A stretch of DNA of 42,099 nucleotides, taken from contig JAEWSG010000168.1 of NCBI GenBank assembly GCA_023398495.1, positions 1 through 42,099 on the forward strand, read 5' to 3'. The translations under genes were made by a program, and so were the position numbers. The notes below the pieces were generated by a model. That model had not been told where the DNA came from. It saw only the letters and a list, made by a program, of their open reading frames with translations, and made no database searches. Shown here in pieces: positions 25,567-34,084 of the stretch; position 1 is the stretch's first letter, and each line of letters starts with the position of its first letter. This DNA is from Bacillota bacterium. GTDB taxonomy: Bacteria; Bacillota; Clostridia; Acetivibrionales; Acetivibrionaceae.

Positions 25567-26433
25567 ATGAACAAAAAAGCCCTTGGTAAAGGTTTAGGTG
25601 CTCTAATATCTACAGCAAATGAAGAATTATCGGCAGGTGTTATTGAATTAAGAATAAATGAGGTCGAACCCAATGTGGGTCAGCCAAGAAAAAAGTTTGA
25701 CGACGATAAGTTATTACAGCTATCTGATTCAATAAAGCAACATGGAATTGTGCAACCAATAATAGTTAGAAAAGAAGACAATATTTTTAAAATAGTAGCT
25801 GGCGAAAGAAGATGGAGAGCAGCAAGGTTAGCTGGTCTTACAAATGTACCAGTAATAATTAAGGATGTTACAAACAAACAAGTAATGGAAATGGCTTTAA
25901 TAGAAAATATCCAAAGAGAAGATTTAAATCCTATAGAAGAGGCAGAAGCTTACGAAAGATTAATAAATGAGTATAACATGACACAAGAAGAACTCTCTAG
26001 TTCTATTGGAAAAAACAGATCTACAATTGCAAATATTATAAGACTATTAGCCCTTTGTGATAGTGTAAAAGAGTTTCTTATAAATGGTGATATAAGCAGT
26101 GGACATGCTAGGGCATTATTAAACATAGAGGATAAATTAGAACAAGAAAACATATGCAAAGAAATAATTGAAAAAAACTTGAATGTAAGAGACACTGAGA
26201 ATTTAGTTAAAAGGTTACTATCTGATCAAAAAAAAGAAAAGAAAGTATCAAAAGAAGATGAAAATTTAATGAAAATTGAAGATGAATTAAAAAAAATTTT
26301 GGGGACAAAAGTTAAACTATCAAACAATAATAAAAAAGGAAAAATAATGATAGAGTATTATTCAAATGACGAATTGGAAAGATTGTTGGAAATATTTAAA
26401 AAAATACAAAATAATGGAAGCTTATATAATTAG
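25567..26433 (+). CDS. spo0J: Chromosome partitioning protein ParB/Spo0J
   Basis: A 288-aa CTP-dependent clamp that loads at parS. It has the N-terminal Soj-stimulating basic segment KALGKGLGALIS, GERRWRAA (79-86), ENIQREDL (113-120) and a helix-turn-helix at about 138-162. Arg151 (GKNRSTIAN) and Gly179 (SSGHARALL) match ParB, not Noc, specificity. Two perfect parS sites flank the soj-spo0J pair. It overlaps nothing and is translationally coupled to soj. Confidence 0.97.
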   Translation: MNKKALGKGLGALISTANEELSAGVIELRINEVEPNVGQPRKKFDDDKLLQLSDSIKQHGIVQPIIVRKEDNIFKIVAGERRWRAARLAGLTNVPVIIKDVTNKQVMEMALIENIQREDLNPIEEAEAYERLINEYNMTQEELSSSIGKNRSTIANIIRLLALCDSVKEFLINGDISSGHARALLNIEDKLEQENICKEIIEKNLNVRDTENLVKRLLSDQKKEKKVSKEDENLMKIEDELKKILGTKVKLSNNNKKGKIMIEYYSNDELERLLEIFKKIQNNGSLYN

Positions 26434-26555
26434 ATTTGAGCCGTTGTTTGAGATTGTTTAATAATATATCATTTAAATGAGATAAAACGTCCTAAAAATT
26501 AAAATAAAGCGAAATAAGATATATAGTTATTATTGTGATTGAAAATTAAGAAAAA

Positions 26556-26571
26556 TGTTTCACGTGAAACA
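26556..26571. promoter_or_regulatory. parS: parS site 2
   Basis: TGTTTCACGTGAAACA again, here inside a 32-bp perfect palindrome (26548-26579) between spo0J and the DUF4446 gene. Confidence 0.97.
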
Positions 26572-26620
26572 TTTTTCTTAAAATTAAATCAGAATACTTA
26601 TAAAATAGAAGGAGTAATGT

Positions 26621-27139
26621 ATGACGAAATTTGCAGAAGATATTTTTAATAATATAATGGTTTTTAGTCCTTACTTTATAATAGTAAATGTATTGTTTAC
26701 ATTAATTTTAATGGTTTCACTAATTTCGACAAAACTAAAATTAAATAAGTTAACGAAAAGATATAAAAAGTTTTTTAAGGATTCGGGCAATTCTAATATA
26801 GAAAGACTTATTGAAGAAAATATAGATTTATGTAATGAAATATCAAATAAAAATAAGGATATGGAAAATAGAATTAATTATATGGAAAGAAATATGCTAC
26901 AGTGCGTTCAAAAAATTGGTGTTGTAAGATATAATGCTTTTGAAAACGTAGGAAGTAATTTAAGCTTTGCAATTGCAATTCTAGACGGAAATGATAATGG
27001 AGTAGTTTTAAATGGAATTTACACGCGAGAATCAACATCAACGTATGCAAAAGCAATAATAAGCGGACAATCAAAATATGTTTTATCAGCTGAAGAAATA
27101 CAAGCAATTGATATAGCTAAAAAAAATAAAACATATTAA
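26621..27139 (+). CDS. DUF4446 membrane protein
   Basis: A 172-aa protein of the DUF4446 family, which commonly follows parB in clostridia. One N-terminal membrane segment (about 15-37) is followed by a charged coiled-coil region (about 45-90) and a compact C-terminal domain with KIGVVRYNAFENVGSNLSFA and YTRESTSTYAKAI. The C-terminal domain should be cytoplasmic. No activity is known. The ribosome site is AAGGAG, and parS site 2 lies just upstream. Confidence 0.88.
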   Translation: MTKFAEDIFNNIMVFSPYFIIVNVLFTLILMVSLISTKLKLNKLTKRYKKFFKDSGNSNIERLIEENIDLCNEISNKNKDMENRINYMERNMLQCVQKIGVVRYNAFENVGSNLSFAIAILDGNDNGVVLNGIYTRESTSTYAKAIISGQSKYVLSAEEIQAIDIAKKNKTY

Positions 27140-27209
27140 AACACTGATCGTTTATGCAAATTTAAAAGAGAATCATCCGTCTAGTTTATTCTATTATATT
27201 ACCTCATAC

Positions 27210-27312
27210 TTAGGCTATTTCAAAAAATAGTCTATACAATACTCGGATATCAAAGCTTTTCAAATCATGTTTTTTGAAATGGCAATTGACAAGTTGTTTT
27301 GCAATAACCTTA
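27210..27312 (-). repeat. Dispersed palindromic repeat R3, copy A
   Basis: Its arms TTAGGCTATTTCAAAAAAT (from 27210) and TTTTTTGAAATGGC (27269-27283) are inverted, with an outer GACAAGTTGTTTTGCAATAA part. In reverse complement it matches copy B at 33228-33329 along its whole length. There is no coding capacity. Confidence 0.75.
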
Positions 27313-27350
27313 TTAAGTAACTTTACCACCTGTCTAGGAGTGTTAAGAAA

Positions 27351-28091
27351 ATGGATAATAAAAAAGACAAAAAAACAGTATGGATATATGCTGTAGTCTT
27401 ATTTACAAGTGCTTTTATAGTGCTAACGATTACGGCCTATAGTCAAATAAAAGTAAATAAAAATATTGATGATGTTAGAAATAAATTAGGTAATACAGAA
27501 AAGGAAAAAAGTAATTTTCAGATGAATTTGAGTTCTGCACTTGTAGAAAATAAAAAACTATATGAAAAGATTGAAAATTTAGAAAAAGAAATTGATGAGC
27601 TCAGAAAAGAAGGATCAAATCTTAAGTTGGAATTGGATGAAGTTAAGGATAGTAATAATTTAAAAGTTAATAATTATGAGAAACTAATGCTTGCAAATAT
27701 AAAGTATTATAATAAAGATGTAAAAAATTGTGCACTTATTATATTTAATGAAATAGATAAAAAATTATTAGACAATAGTGCTTTAGCCTTGTATAATAGT
27801 CTTTCCGAGTTTTGTTTTATAAAAGCTTCACTTGAGTTTTATAATGAAGGTTATAGTTTTTATAGAGCAGGTCATTATGAAAAGGCTATAGAGAGTTTTA
27901 ATAATTCTTTAATGTTTACAAAATCAGAATATTTTTCAGATGATTGTTATTATTTTATAGCTTATTCATATTATAATATGGGTAATAAACTTCAATCAAA
28001 GGAAGCAATGAATAATTTGCTTACAAATTATCATGATAGTACTTATAAGAATGACGCAATTCAATTTTTAGCAGTAAATTTAGGTCAATAG
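27351..28091 (+). CDS. Membrane-anchored coiled-coil protein with C-terminal TPR
   Basis: I do not assign a named family. The 246-aa product has a short basic N-terminus, one membrane segment (about 11-31), a long heptad-rich coiled coil (about 35-105) and a TPR-like domain (about 155-240) with YRAGHYEKAIESFNNSL and FIAYSYYNMGNKLQSKEA. The topology is N-in, with the coiled coil and TPR outside. Tol-Pal YbgF-like or wall-synthesis scaffold proteins share this shape. It sits between the segregation genes and serS, which hints at a cell-cycle or envelope role only by position. Confidence 0.7.
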   Translation: MDNKKDKKTVWIYAVVLFTSAFIVLTITAYSQIKVNKNIDDVRNKLGNTEKEKSNFQMNLSSALVENKKLYEKIENLEKEIDELRKEGSNLKLELDEVKDSNNLKVNNYEKLMLANIKYYNKDVKNCALIIFNEIDKKLLDNSALALYNSLSEFCFIKASLEFYNEGYSFYRAGHYEKAIESFNNSLMFTKSEYFSDDCYYFIAYSYYNMGNKLQSKEAMNNLLTNYHDSTYKNDAIQFLAVNLGQ

Positions 28092-28169
28092 TACTTTAAT
28101 GGTCAATATTTTCTTTTTAAATGGTTGAAATGATACATTTTTATAGTATAATATCTTTAATTGTAACGA

Positions 28170-28226
28170 ATATATAGATAACTAATATTGACTTATATAT
28201 ATATCACCTCAAGGTTATCTGAGCTT
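28170..28226 (+). repeat. Dispersed repeat R1, diverged copy
   Basis: AGATAAC (28176-28182) and GTTATCT (28214-28220) bound a core with TATATATATCACCTCAA, related to the TATATAACACCCCAA of copy 1. It faces the inverted copy at 28269-28350, so the serS leader contains two R1 units head to head. Confidence 0.6.
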
Positions 28227-28268
28227 GATGAACAACTAACTAATAAAGATGAAAATTTCTAAACCTGA

Positions 28269-28350
28269 AAATAAAGGACGTTTTACATCTGAATTAGATA
28301 ACGTTTGGATGCTATAAAGATTTAACTTTAGTGTACTTTATCTATATATT
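28269..28350 (-). repeat. Dispersed repeat R1, inverted copy before serS
   Basis: In reverse complement it carries AGATAAAGTACACTAAAG, then CCAAACGTTATCTAATTC and the AAACGTCCTTTA tail, matching copy 1 closely. It ends 54 nt before the serS ATG. Confidence 0.8.
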
Positions 28351-28403
28351 TAATAATAAATGAATATGAAAAATTAATATAATAAATATAAGGAGAAATA
28401 AAT

Positions 28404-29675
28404 ATGCTAGATATTAAAATTATAAGAAGTAATCCTGAAATTTTGAAGAAAGCATTATTAAAAAGGAAAGATAGTTTTGATGTTAATCAAATTCTTAGTT
28501 TGGATGAAAAGAGAAGACAGATATTAGTAGAAGTTGAACAATTAAAGAATAAACAAAATTCTGATTCAAAGCTGATACCAATATATAAAAAAGAGGGAAA
28601 AGATGTTGTACCATTAATGGAGGAAATGAAAAATTTATCAGATAAAATAAAAACTCTTGACTCTCAGGTTAAAGAGATTGATGAAGAACTAAATAAAATA
28701 CTTTTAACAATTCCTAATATTCCAAATAGTACAGTACCTGATGGAGACACTGACGAAGATAATATTGAAATTAGAAAATGGGGAGACCCAAGAAATTTTG
28801 ATTTTGAACCTAAGGCTCACTGGGATATAGGAGAGAAATTAGGTATACTTGATTTTTCAGCAGCAGGAAAAGTAACAGGTGCAAGATTTACTTTCTACAA
28901 AGGTTTAGGTGCAAGGCTTGAAAGGTCTTTAATGAATTTCATGCTTGATTTGCATACTAGCAAACACGGTTATACAGAGGTGTTTCCACCATTTATGGTT
29001 CACAGAAACAGTATGATTGGAACAGGGCAGCTTCCAAAGTTTGAAGAAGATGCTTTTAAAGTAGCTAATAATGATTATTTTTTAATTCCTACAGCTGAAG
29101 TACCAGTTACAAATATGTATAGGGAGCAAATATTAGATATAAAAGATTTACCAATAAAGCATGCAGCATATTCTGCATGTTTCAGAGCTGAGGCAGGTGC
29201 AGCAGGAAGAGATACAAGAGGACTTATAAGACAGCATCAGTTTAACAAAGTAGAACTAGTAAAGTTCACGACTCCTGAAAATTCTTATGATGAGCTAGAA
29301 GCACTAACAAGGGATGCTGAAGAGGTATTGCAGTTATTAGGTATACCTTATAGGGTAGTTAAGATCTGTGTCGGTGATCTAGGATTCACAGCTGCAATTA
29401 AATATGATATTGAAGTTTGGATGCCAAGTTATAATAGATATGTAGAAATTTCGTCCTGCAGTAATTTTGAAGATTTTCAAGCGAGGAGAGCTGGAATAAA
29501 ATTCAGAAGAAGTGCAAATGATAAACCTGAATTTGTTCATACATTAAATGGATCTGGCGTTGCTATAGGTAGAACTACTGCGTGCATTCTTGAAAATTAT
29601 CAACAAGCGGATGGATCTGTTGTTATTCCGGATGCCTTACTGAAGTATATGAATGGTGTAGATGCTATTAAATAG
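28404..29675 (+). CDS. serS: Seryl-tRNA synthetase
   Basis: A 423-aa class IIa synthetase that charges tRNA-Ser. It has an N-terminal tRNA-binding coiled coil (about 30-100), motif 2 in ACFRAEAGAAGRDTRGLIRQ, and motif 3 in LNGSGVAIGRTTACILENYQ. The Shine-Dalgarno sequence AAGGAG is well spaced. No T-box signature was found in the 312-nt leader; instead it holds two R1 repeats. Two serine tRNA genes follow downstream, an apt grouping. Confidence 0.98.
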   Translation: MLDIKIIRSNPEILKKALLKRKDSFDVNQILSLDEKRRQILVEVEQLKNKQNSDSKLIPIYKKEGKDVVPLMEEMKNLSDKIKTLDSQVKEIDEELNKILLTIPNIPNSTVPDGDTDEDNIEIRKWGDPRNFDFEPKAHWDIGEKLGILDFSAAGKVTGARFTFYKGLGARLERSLMNFMLDLHTSKHGYTEVFPPFMVHRNSMIGTGQLPKFEEDAFKVANNDYFLIPTAEVPVTNMYREQILDIKDLPIKHAAYSACFRAEAGAAGRDTRGLIRQHQFNKVELVKFTTPENSYDELEALTRDAEEVLQLLGIPYRVVKICVGDLGFTAAIKYDIEVWMPSYNRYVEISSCSNFEDFQARRAGIKFRRSANDKPEFVHTLNGSGVAIGRTTACILENYQQADGSVVIPDALLKYMNGVDAIK

Positions 29676-29686
29676 ATTTTTAATGA

Positions 29687-29713
29687 ATGGCCACCTGCTA
29701 AGCGGGTGGCCAT
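29687..29713 (+). terminator. Terminator-like hairpin after serS
   Basis: ATGGCCACCTGC-TAA-GCGGGTGGCCAT, a 12-bp stem with one G-U, 11 nt after the stop. The following GATTATTATAAAA is only weakly U-rich. Confidence 0.65.
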
Positions 29714-30046
29714 GATTATTATAAAATATAGTAAAATGTGTTTAAGTTAATTAGTGCAATAGGGGATATAAAATCAGCATTTAATTTATATGATAACACT
29801 AAGGTAGTTGACTAATTGTTCTGTTTTAATTAATTGATTTATTATTGAATAAAAGAAGTTGTGTCTATTTAATGTTGTATATTAAATAGATTAAATAAAG
29901 ATTGTATATAAAGTGTTATATTATGTATGTTTTGTTATATAATTACCAATACTATACTGTATGATAAAGTTTACCTAAATTAGGTTAAAATCAAGTATTG
30001 ACAAATAGGTGTTATACATGTTATATTATTTCTTGTCACAAGAAAT
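29714..30046 (+). promoter_or_regulatory. AT-rich gap with the tRNA-Ser promoter
   Basis: No gene is seen. A strong promoter is at 29998-30027: TTGACA, 18 nt, TATATT, with an extended TG just before the -10. A small palindrome ACCTAA-A-TTAGGT (29973-29985) lies just upstream of the -35. Transcription would begin about 13 nt before the first tRNA. Confidence 0.7.
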
Positions 30047-30137
30047 GGAGAGATGGTCGAGTTGGTTTAAGGCACCGGTCTTGAAAACCGGCGTAGGTGT
30101 GAGCCTACCGTGAGTTCGAATCTCACTCTCTCCGCCA
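30047..30137 (+). tRNA. tRNA-Ser (UGA)
   Basis: The acceptor GGAGAGA pairs with TCTCTCC, with G73 and an encoded CCA. The anticodon arm is CCGGT-CTTGAAA-ACCGG (anticodon TGA). A long variable arm typical of serine tRNA (CGTAGGTGTGAGCCTACCG) and a T arm with GTTCGAATC are present. Confidence 0.97.
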
Positions 30138-30172
30138 TAATAAAGCCGTTATTTTAAAAAGGCTTAGTATTT

Positions 30173-30264
30173 GGAGAAGTACCCAAGCAGGTCGAAGGGG
30201 ACGGTTTGCTAAACCGTTAGGTCGGGTAACTGGCGCGAGGGTTCGAATCCCTCCTTCTCCGCCA
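30173..30264 (+). tRNA. tRNA-Ser (GCU)
   Basis: The acceptor GGAGAAG pairs with CTTCTCC, with G73 and an encoded CCA. The anticodon loop TTGCTAA gives anticodon GCT. The long variable arm and GGTTCGAATCC T arm fit serine tRNA. It lies 35 nt after tRNA-Ser(UGA) and is probably co-transcribed. Confidence 0.97.
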
Positions 30265-30272
30265 AAGAAAAG

Positions 30273-30298
30273 CATTCCAGAAGATGGAGTGTTTTTTT
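30273..30298 (+). terminator. Terminator of the tRNA-Ser pair
   Basis: CATTCCA-GAAGA-TGGAGTG (one G-U) followed by seven T, 8 nt after the second tRNA. Confidence 0.9.
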
Positions 30299-30576
30299 GT
30301 TGCGTTTACATAATTGCGTTATGGGGACTATTATTACATTACAAATCAAAAACTCTGCTCTCCATTTTCTTTTACCAATGAGTACATCTTCATAATCAGT
30401 ACCTTCCCATATTTTTATTCATATTCAGGAGCAAAAACAAATTTTCTTCGTAAACCCTTTAATTCTTATGTTATAAATGTAAGTTGCTTATTTAAAGATA
30501 ATTTAACATAATTTTAATATTATATAACATAGATAAAATATATATTTAAATTTTTAGTATTAATATTAAAACGTAT
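30299..30576 (+). other. Gene-free stretch before the PHP gene
   Basis: AT-rich with no convincing coding region; a 65-codon TTG-initiated frame here has no ribosome site. R1 copy 4 begins at its right end. Confidence 0.4.
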
Positions 30577-30630
30577 AGATAACGTACATTAAAGTTAAAT
30601 ATATATATCACCCAAACGTTATTTATAATA
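30571..30630 (+). repeat. Dispersed repeat R1, copy 4
   Basis: The core runs from AGATAACGT (30577-30585) to ACGTTATTT (30616-30624) with ACATTAAAGTTAAAT inside, very close to copy 1. The last base of the 3' arm differs. It sits 43-100 nt upstream of the PHP gene start. Confidence 0.8.
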
Positions 30631-30672
30631 TCTTTCTAATAAGGCTGGAAATTATGTATGAGGTGAAGCAAA

Positions 30673-31539
30673 ATGATTGATTTACATGTACACACGAAAA
30701 TATCCGATGGTTCATTGACAATTACTGAAATAGTAAAGCTGGCTAAAGTGAAAGGAATAAGACATTTGGCAATAACCGATAATGATACAACAAAAGGCTT
30801 AAGAGAAGCGGCTAAAATAGGAATCCAAACAGGAGTAAATATTATACCTGGAATTGAAATATCTGCATACGATTATAAAAAGAATAGAAGAGCACATATA
30901 ATCGGTCTTTATGTCCAACCTGGTCATATGGCTTTAGAGACGATATGTAATCCATTAATTGAGGCTCGTCATGAAGCTTCAATTAAAATGTTTAAAAAGA
31001 TTATTGATGCAGGTTATAACATTGAATGGGAAGATGTTGAGCATTATTCAGAAGGAGGAACAGGGGTTTATGAACAGCATATAATGCATGCTTTACTGGA
31101 TAAAGGCTATTGTAGAGGCATATACGACAAACTTTATAGAATTCTATTTCAAAAGCCAGACGAAAAACGTGCCCAGGGTATTGCATATGTGCCAATAGAG
31201 TACATTGATGTTAAAAAGGCAATAGAAGCAGTAAGGTATGCAGGTGGAATAGCTGTAATTGCTCATCCCGGGCAAATGGATAATTATGATTCAATTAGAG
31301 AATGGGTTGAAATCGGTCTTCATGGAATTGAGGTGTACCATCCAAGACATGATAAGGATGATATCAATAAATCACTAGAGCTTGCAAAAAAATTCAACCT
31401 TGTAGTAACAGGTGGTTCTGATTTTCATGGTTTTTATGCAGAGAGTCCTGTTGATATCGGGTGTAAAGATTTACAATACAATTATATTTTAGAGTTGGAA
31501 AATGCATATAAGAAGAGATTATGTAGTGGACTATATTGA
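30673..31539 (+). CDS. PHP-domain phosphoesterase
   Basis: A 288-aa metal-dependent phosphoesterase of the PHP family. Metal ligands are visible in MIDLHVHTKISDGS, ITDNDTTKG, PGIEISAY, AVIAHPGQ and GGSDFHG. Family members include the 5'-3' exonuclease/3',5'-nucleotide bisphosphatase YciV (RNase AM) type, the closest guess here; the substrate is not proven. The ribosome site is GAGGTGAA. The TGA stop codon coincides with the first bases of repeat R2 copy c. Confidence 0.9.
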   Translation: MIDLHVHTKISDGSLTITEIVKLAKVKGIRHLAITDNDTTKGLREAAKIGIQTGVNIIPGIEISAYDYKKNRRAHIIGLYVQPGHMALETICNPLIEARHEASIKMFKKIIDAGYNIEWEDVEHYSEGGTGVYEQHIMHALLDKGYCRGIYDKLYRILFQKPDEKRAQGIAYVPIEYIDVKKAIEAVRYAGGIAVIAHPGQMDNYDSIREWVEIGLHGIEVYHPRHDKDDINKSLELAKKFNLVVTGGSDFHGFYAESPVDIGCKDLQYNYILELENAYKKRLCSGLY

Positions 31540-31632
31540 ACGTGATAAAGATTTTACATCGCGCTTCAATTTCCTTAATATAATATTACGGAAATAAAAT
31601 TTTCTAATATATAATCATTTTCGTGATTTAGA
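31534..31632 (-). repeat. Dispersed repeat R2, copy c
   Basis: In reverse complement it holds ATTGAAGCGCGAT, loop GTAAAATCTTT, ATCACGTTCAAT, with a more diverged first half. It fills the space between the converging PHP and MFS genes and supplies the PHP stop codon. Confidence 0.8.
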
Positions 31633-31643
31633 TAATTGCCAAT

Positions 31644-33047
31644 TTATAATTTTTTAGCTCTACGTTTTAATACTGATTTTACTTTCCTTATATCCCTTCC
31701 GCTGTTCCTTGATACTTTATAATAGCTGTAGACTGCAGGTATAAAAAATATCTGGAATAATACCATTGTGAATATGTAGTTCTGTGGTTCGTCAAACATA
31801 ATTGAAATTCGTCCTAAAACCAAACCTATAAGAACGTTTCCAAGTGCTCTGCCACCTCCATTGACCAAATTAGCAATACTAAACGCCGTTGCTCTATGTT
31901 CAGGTAAATTGATGTCGGTTAATAAGGCTAGCCAATTAGGTGTATTGGCAGATTGTGCAGCAGTTGCACAAACAGCAAGTATAAACATTAATAGAATCCA
32001 GGGATTTGTAATAAATTGTGTTATTAATGAAATAAGAATTGGATATGGATTGTTGGATTCAGGTAATGTAAGATTGTCCATAGGCAATAAGAACATAATA
32101 ACATAAAGAGGTATAGCAATTAGTATGAGACTTCCGGTAAGAAGTGCTCTTCCTCTATATGTTTTCCTTTGAAATTTATCACCTAAATAACCAAAGTAAG
32201 TTGAAGATAAACCGCCCATTTGAAGTAAGGCATAAAAGTATCCTGCTGCTATCAATGCCGTCTCTTTGCTTATTCCTTCAGCTCTTATTTTAGATGAATA
32301 AAGGGTGGGCAGCCATATAAGAGTCCCAATTGTTACCTGCATAAAAAAACCCTGAAGCATTAGCCACTTGTTACTTTTCTTTGATATTATCTTGGGTATT
32401 TGTCTTAGCTCTATTGAATAATTATAGCTTAAACCTTCGTTATGAAGATTTCTTAATTCTGGCTCAGCAGATCCTTTTTCCGGTTCTTTCATAAGAAAAT
32501 ACAAAAACATAAATATGAAATCAATTACAGATATTATTATAAAAGGTTTTCTCCAGCTAGAGTGTGTTGATATTATAGGAGCCATAACAGAGCCAGCAAT
32601 TCCGCCAAATCCTTGTGATAATGCCCATAAACTCATTAGTGTACCCAAACGCTTTTTGGGTATAAAATCTGTAAGAACGCTATAACCGATTGATCCTACA
32701 CACCCAAGACCAATTCCTGTAAATACCTGAAAGATTATTAACTGTAAAAGGTTTCTGCTGAAGGCAGTAAGGAATATAGAAACAGTAAAAATAAAAGTTC
32801 CAATTATAATTAAGTGCTTCCTTTTTCCCTTGTCAGCCATGTATCCCCAAAAAATAGAAGACGTTGCAGAAAATATTATAGTTATGGCAGAAACTACCCC
32901 CATAGCGGATACATTAATGTTAAGATCTTCTGAAATAGCAGAAAATAATGGGGGAAATAGCCCTAAAACTACATTATCCAAAGAAGCAGATAGAATAAGA
33001 ATAGTTAAAGTTATTACTGTATTTAAATTTGATATTTTTTTCGCCAT
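31644..33047 (-). CDS. MFS transporter
   Basis: A 467-aa major facilitator with about 12 hydrophobic segments. Motif A is present as WGYMADKGKRKHLI after TM2, and a second copy is GYLGDKFQRKTYRGR after TM8. The central loop (about residues 195-225) is hydrophilic. The substrate cannot be told from sequence. The ribosome site is weak. It lies against the direction of replication. Confidence 0.88.
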   Translation of the reverse strand: MAKKISNLNTVITLTILILSASLDNVVLGLFPPLFSAISEDLNINVSAMGVVSAITIIFSATSSIFWGYMADKGKRKHLIIIGTFIFTVSIFLTAFSRNLLQLIIFQVFTGIGLGCVGSIGYSVLTDFIPKKRLGTLMSLWALSQGFGGIAGSVMAPIISTHSSWRKPFIIISVIDFIFMFLYFLMKEPEKGSAEPELRNLHNEGLSYNYSIELRQIPKIISKKSNKWLMLQGFFMQVTIGTLIWLPTLYSSKIRAEGISKETALIAAGYFYALLQMGGLSSTYFGYLGDKFQRKTYRGRALLTGSLILIAIPLYVIMFLLPMDNLTLPESNNPYPILISLITQFITNPWILLMFILAVCATAAQSANTPNWLALLTDINLPEHRATAFSIANLVNGGGRALGNVLIGLVLGRISIMFDEPQNYIFTMVLFQIFFIPAVYSYYKVSRNSGRDIRKVKSVLKRRAKKL

Positions 33048-33227
33048 TATATATTTTAATTAACCTACCTTTTCCTTATTATCTAACTATATAGTAAATA
33101 TTATAATATTCATTATAACATAAATAAGAATTTCTATAGATGTAATAAATTACATATAAGAAATTTTGAAAAGCTAGTGCTTTTTACATTACTACATACA
33201 GAAATAATTCGTTAAGAAATAATTAAG

Positions 33228-33329
33228 GTGTTTCCAAAAAAATAACTGGTCAATTGCCATTTCAAAAAATTAGATTTGATGGGCTTTGAGCCAAAAATAT
33301 TGTATAGGTAATTTTTTGAAATGGCCTAA
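33228..33329 (+). repeat. Dispersed palindromic repeat R3, copy B
   Basis: A 15-bp perfect inverted repeat, GCCATTTCAAAAAAT (33256-33270) and ATTTTTTGAAATGGC (33311-33325), is preceded by an ATAACTGGTCAATT part shared with copy A. Its last bases contain the stop codon of the membrane protein gene at 33326. MITE-like size, no coding capacity. Confidence 0.75.
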
Positions 33330-33832
33330 CTAAAGAATCTATTATAAACAGTTGATATTATTAAAATTATAATCAACATATTTATAAAAACGCTTAAAGC
33401 CTGTTCCACCAATGGAATTTTAACTTCTTCAGAGTTCTCTCCATCTTTACGTTCAGTTTTAAGAACATCTACTATATAGCGAACCCAGTATACAATTATA
33501 ATAGACGCAGCTATCTTGAATAAAAATAACTTCAAAAAGAAGCAGCTATATATAAAAAACAAAATAATAACAAGTGCTTTTACGGTTTTTAATCCTTGTT
33601 TGATTTTATTAAAATCCAAATCAATATCATTCTTGATTTCCTCCATTAATTCTTTTGTCTCACTGTCATCTTCACTAACCACAGGAAAAATAGTTTTAAA
33701 AATTTTCTTGATAGAACTAAAGGACAGAACCAATGAAAAAATTATAAAAAAGGCTGTATCATTTGAAAATATTGAAAGAACTGGAATTATAATTAATAAA
33801 GTTAATAAAAGTAGCATACCTTCTAATTGCAT
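33326..33832 (-). CDS. Hypothetical integral membrane protein
   Basis: I do not recognise a family. The 168-aa product has hydrophobic segments at about 5-20, 27-40, 88-120 (two passes) and 144-167, with an acidic cytoplasmic loop (about 50-85, SEDDSETKELMEEI). The TAG stop codon lies in repeat R3 copy B, so the C-terminus may have been set by insertion of the repeat. It could be a transporter accessory or a stand-alone envelope protein; there is no functional context. Confidence 0.65.
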   Translation of the reverse strand: MQLEGMLLLLTLLIIIPVLSIFSNDTAFFIIFSLVLSFSSIKKIFKTIFPVVSEDDSETKELMEEIKNDIDLDFNKIKQGLKTVKALVIILFFIYSCFFLKLFLFKIAASIIIVYWVRYIVDVLKTERKDGENSEEVKIPLVEQALSVFINMLIIILIISTVYNRFFS

Positions 33833-34016
33833 TTCATACTCCTAAGCTATATATATTACGTATTATAGTGGATGCCTATATTAAAGTAAAAGGTTCCGCT
33901 GTAATAACCAGATGATTAATTATTTTCTTAAGCTTTTCCATAAAAACACTATATTTTGCTGTAGAGAGTAATTATTACAGAATTACTCTTACTAAAAGTC
34001 CTATGGATAATAATAT

Positions 34017-34053
34017 AAATAAAGTTGCTAATACTATATTAGCAACTTTATTT
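34017..34053. terminator. Terminator-like 16-bp hairpin
   Basis: AAATAAAGTTGCTAAT pairs perfectly with ATTAGCAACTTTATTT around ACTAT. The U-rich ends of both arms allow use in either direction; it probably ends the SLH gene transcript arriving on the minus strand. Confidence 0.55.
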
Positions 34054-34084
34054 AATGAATACAATATTTTAAGAAAAACTTATT

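Noticed and set aside
28092..28403. T-box riboswitch before serS
   Set aside because: No T-box consensus, specifier hairpin or antiterminator is visible; the region is taken up by R1 repeats.
30314..30511. 65-codon open frame after the tRNAs
   Set aside because: It starts with TTG, has no ribosome site, and its aromatic-rich composition is typical of translated A/T-rich noncoding DNA.
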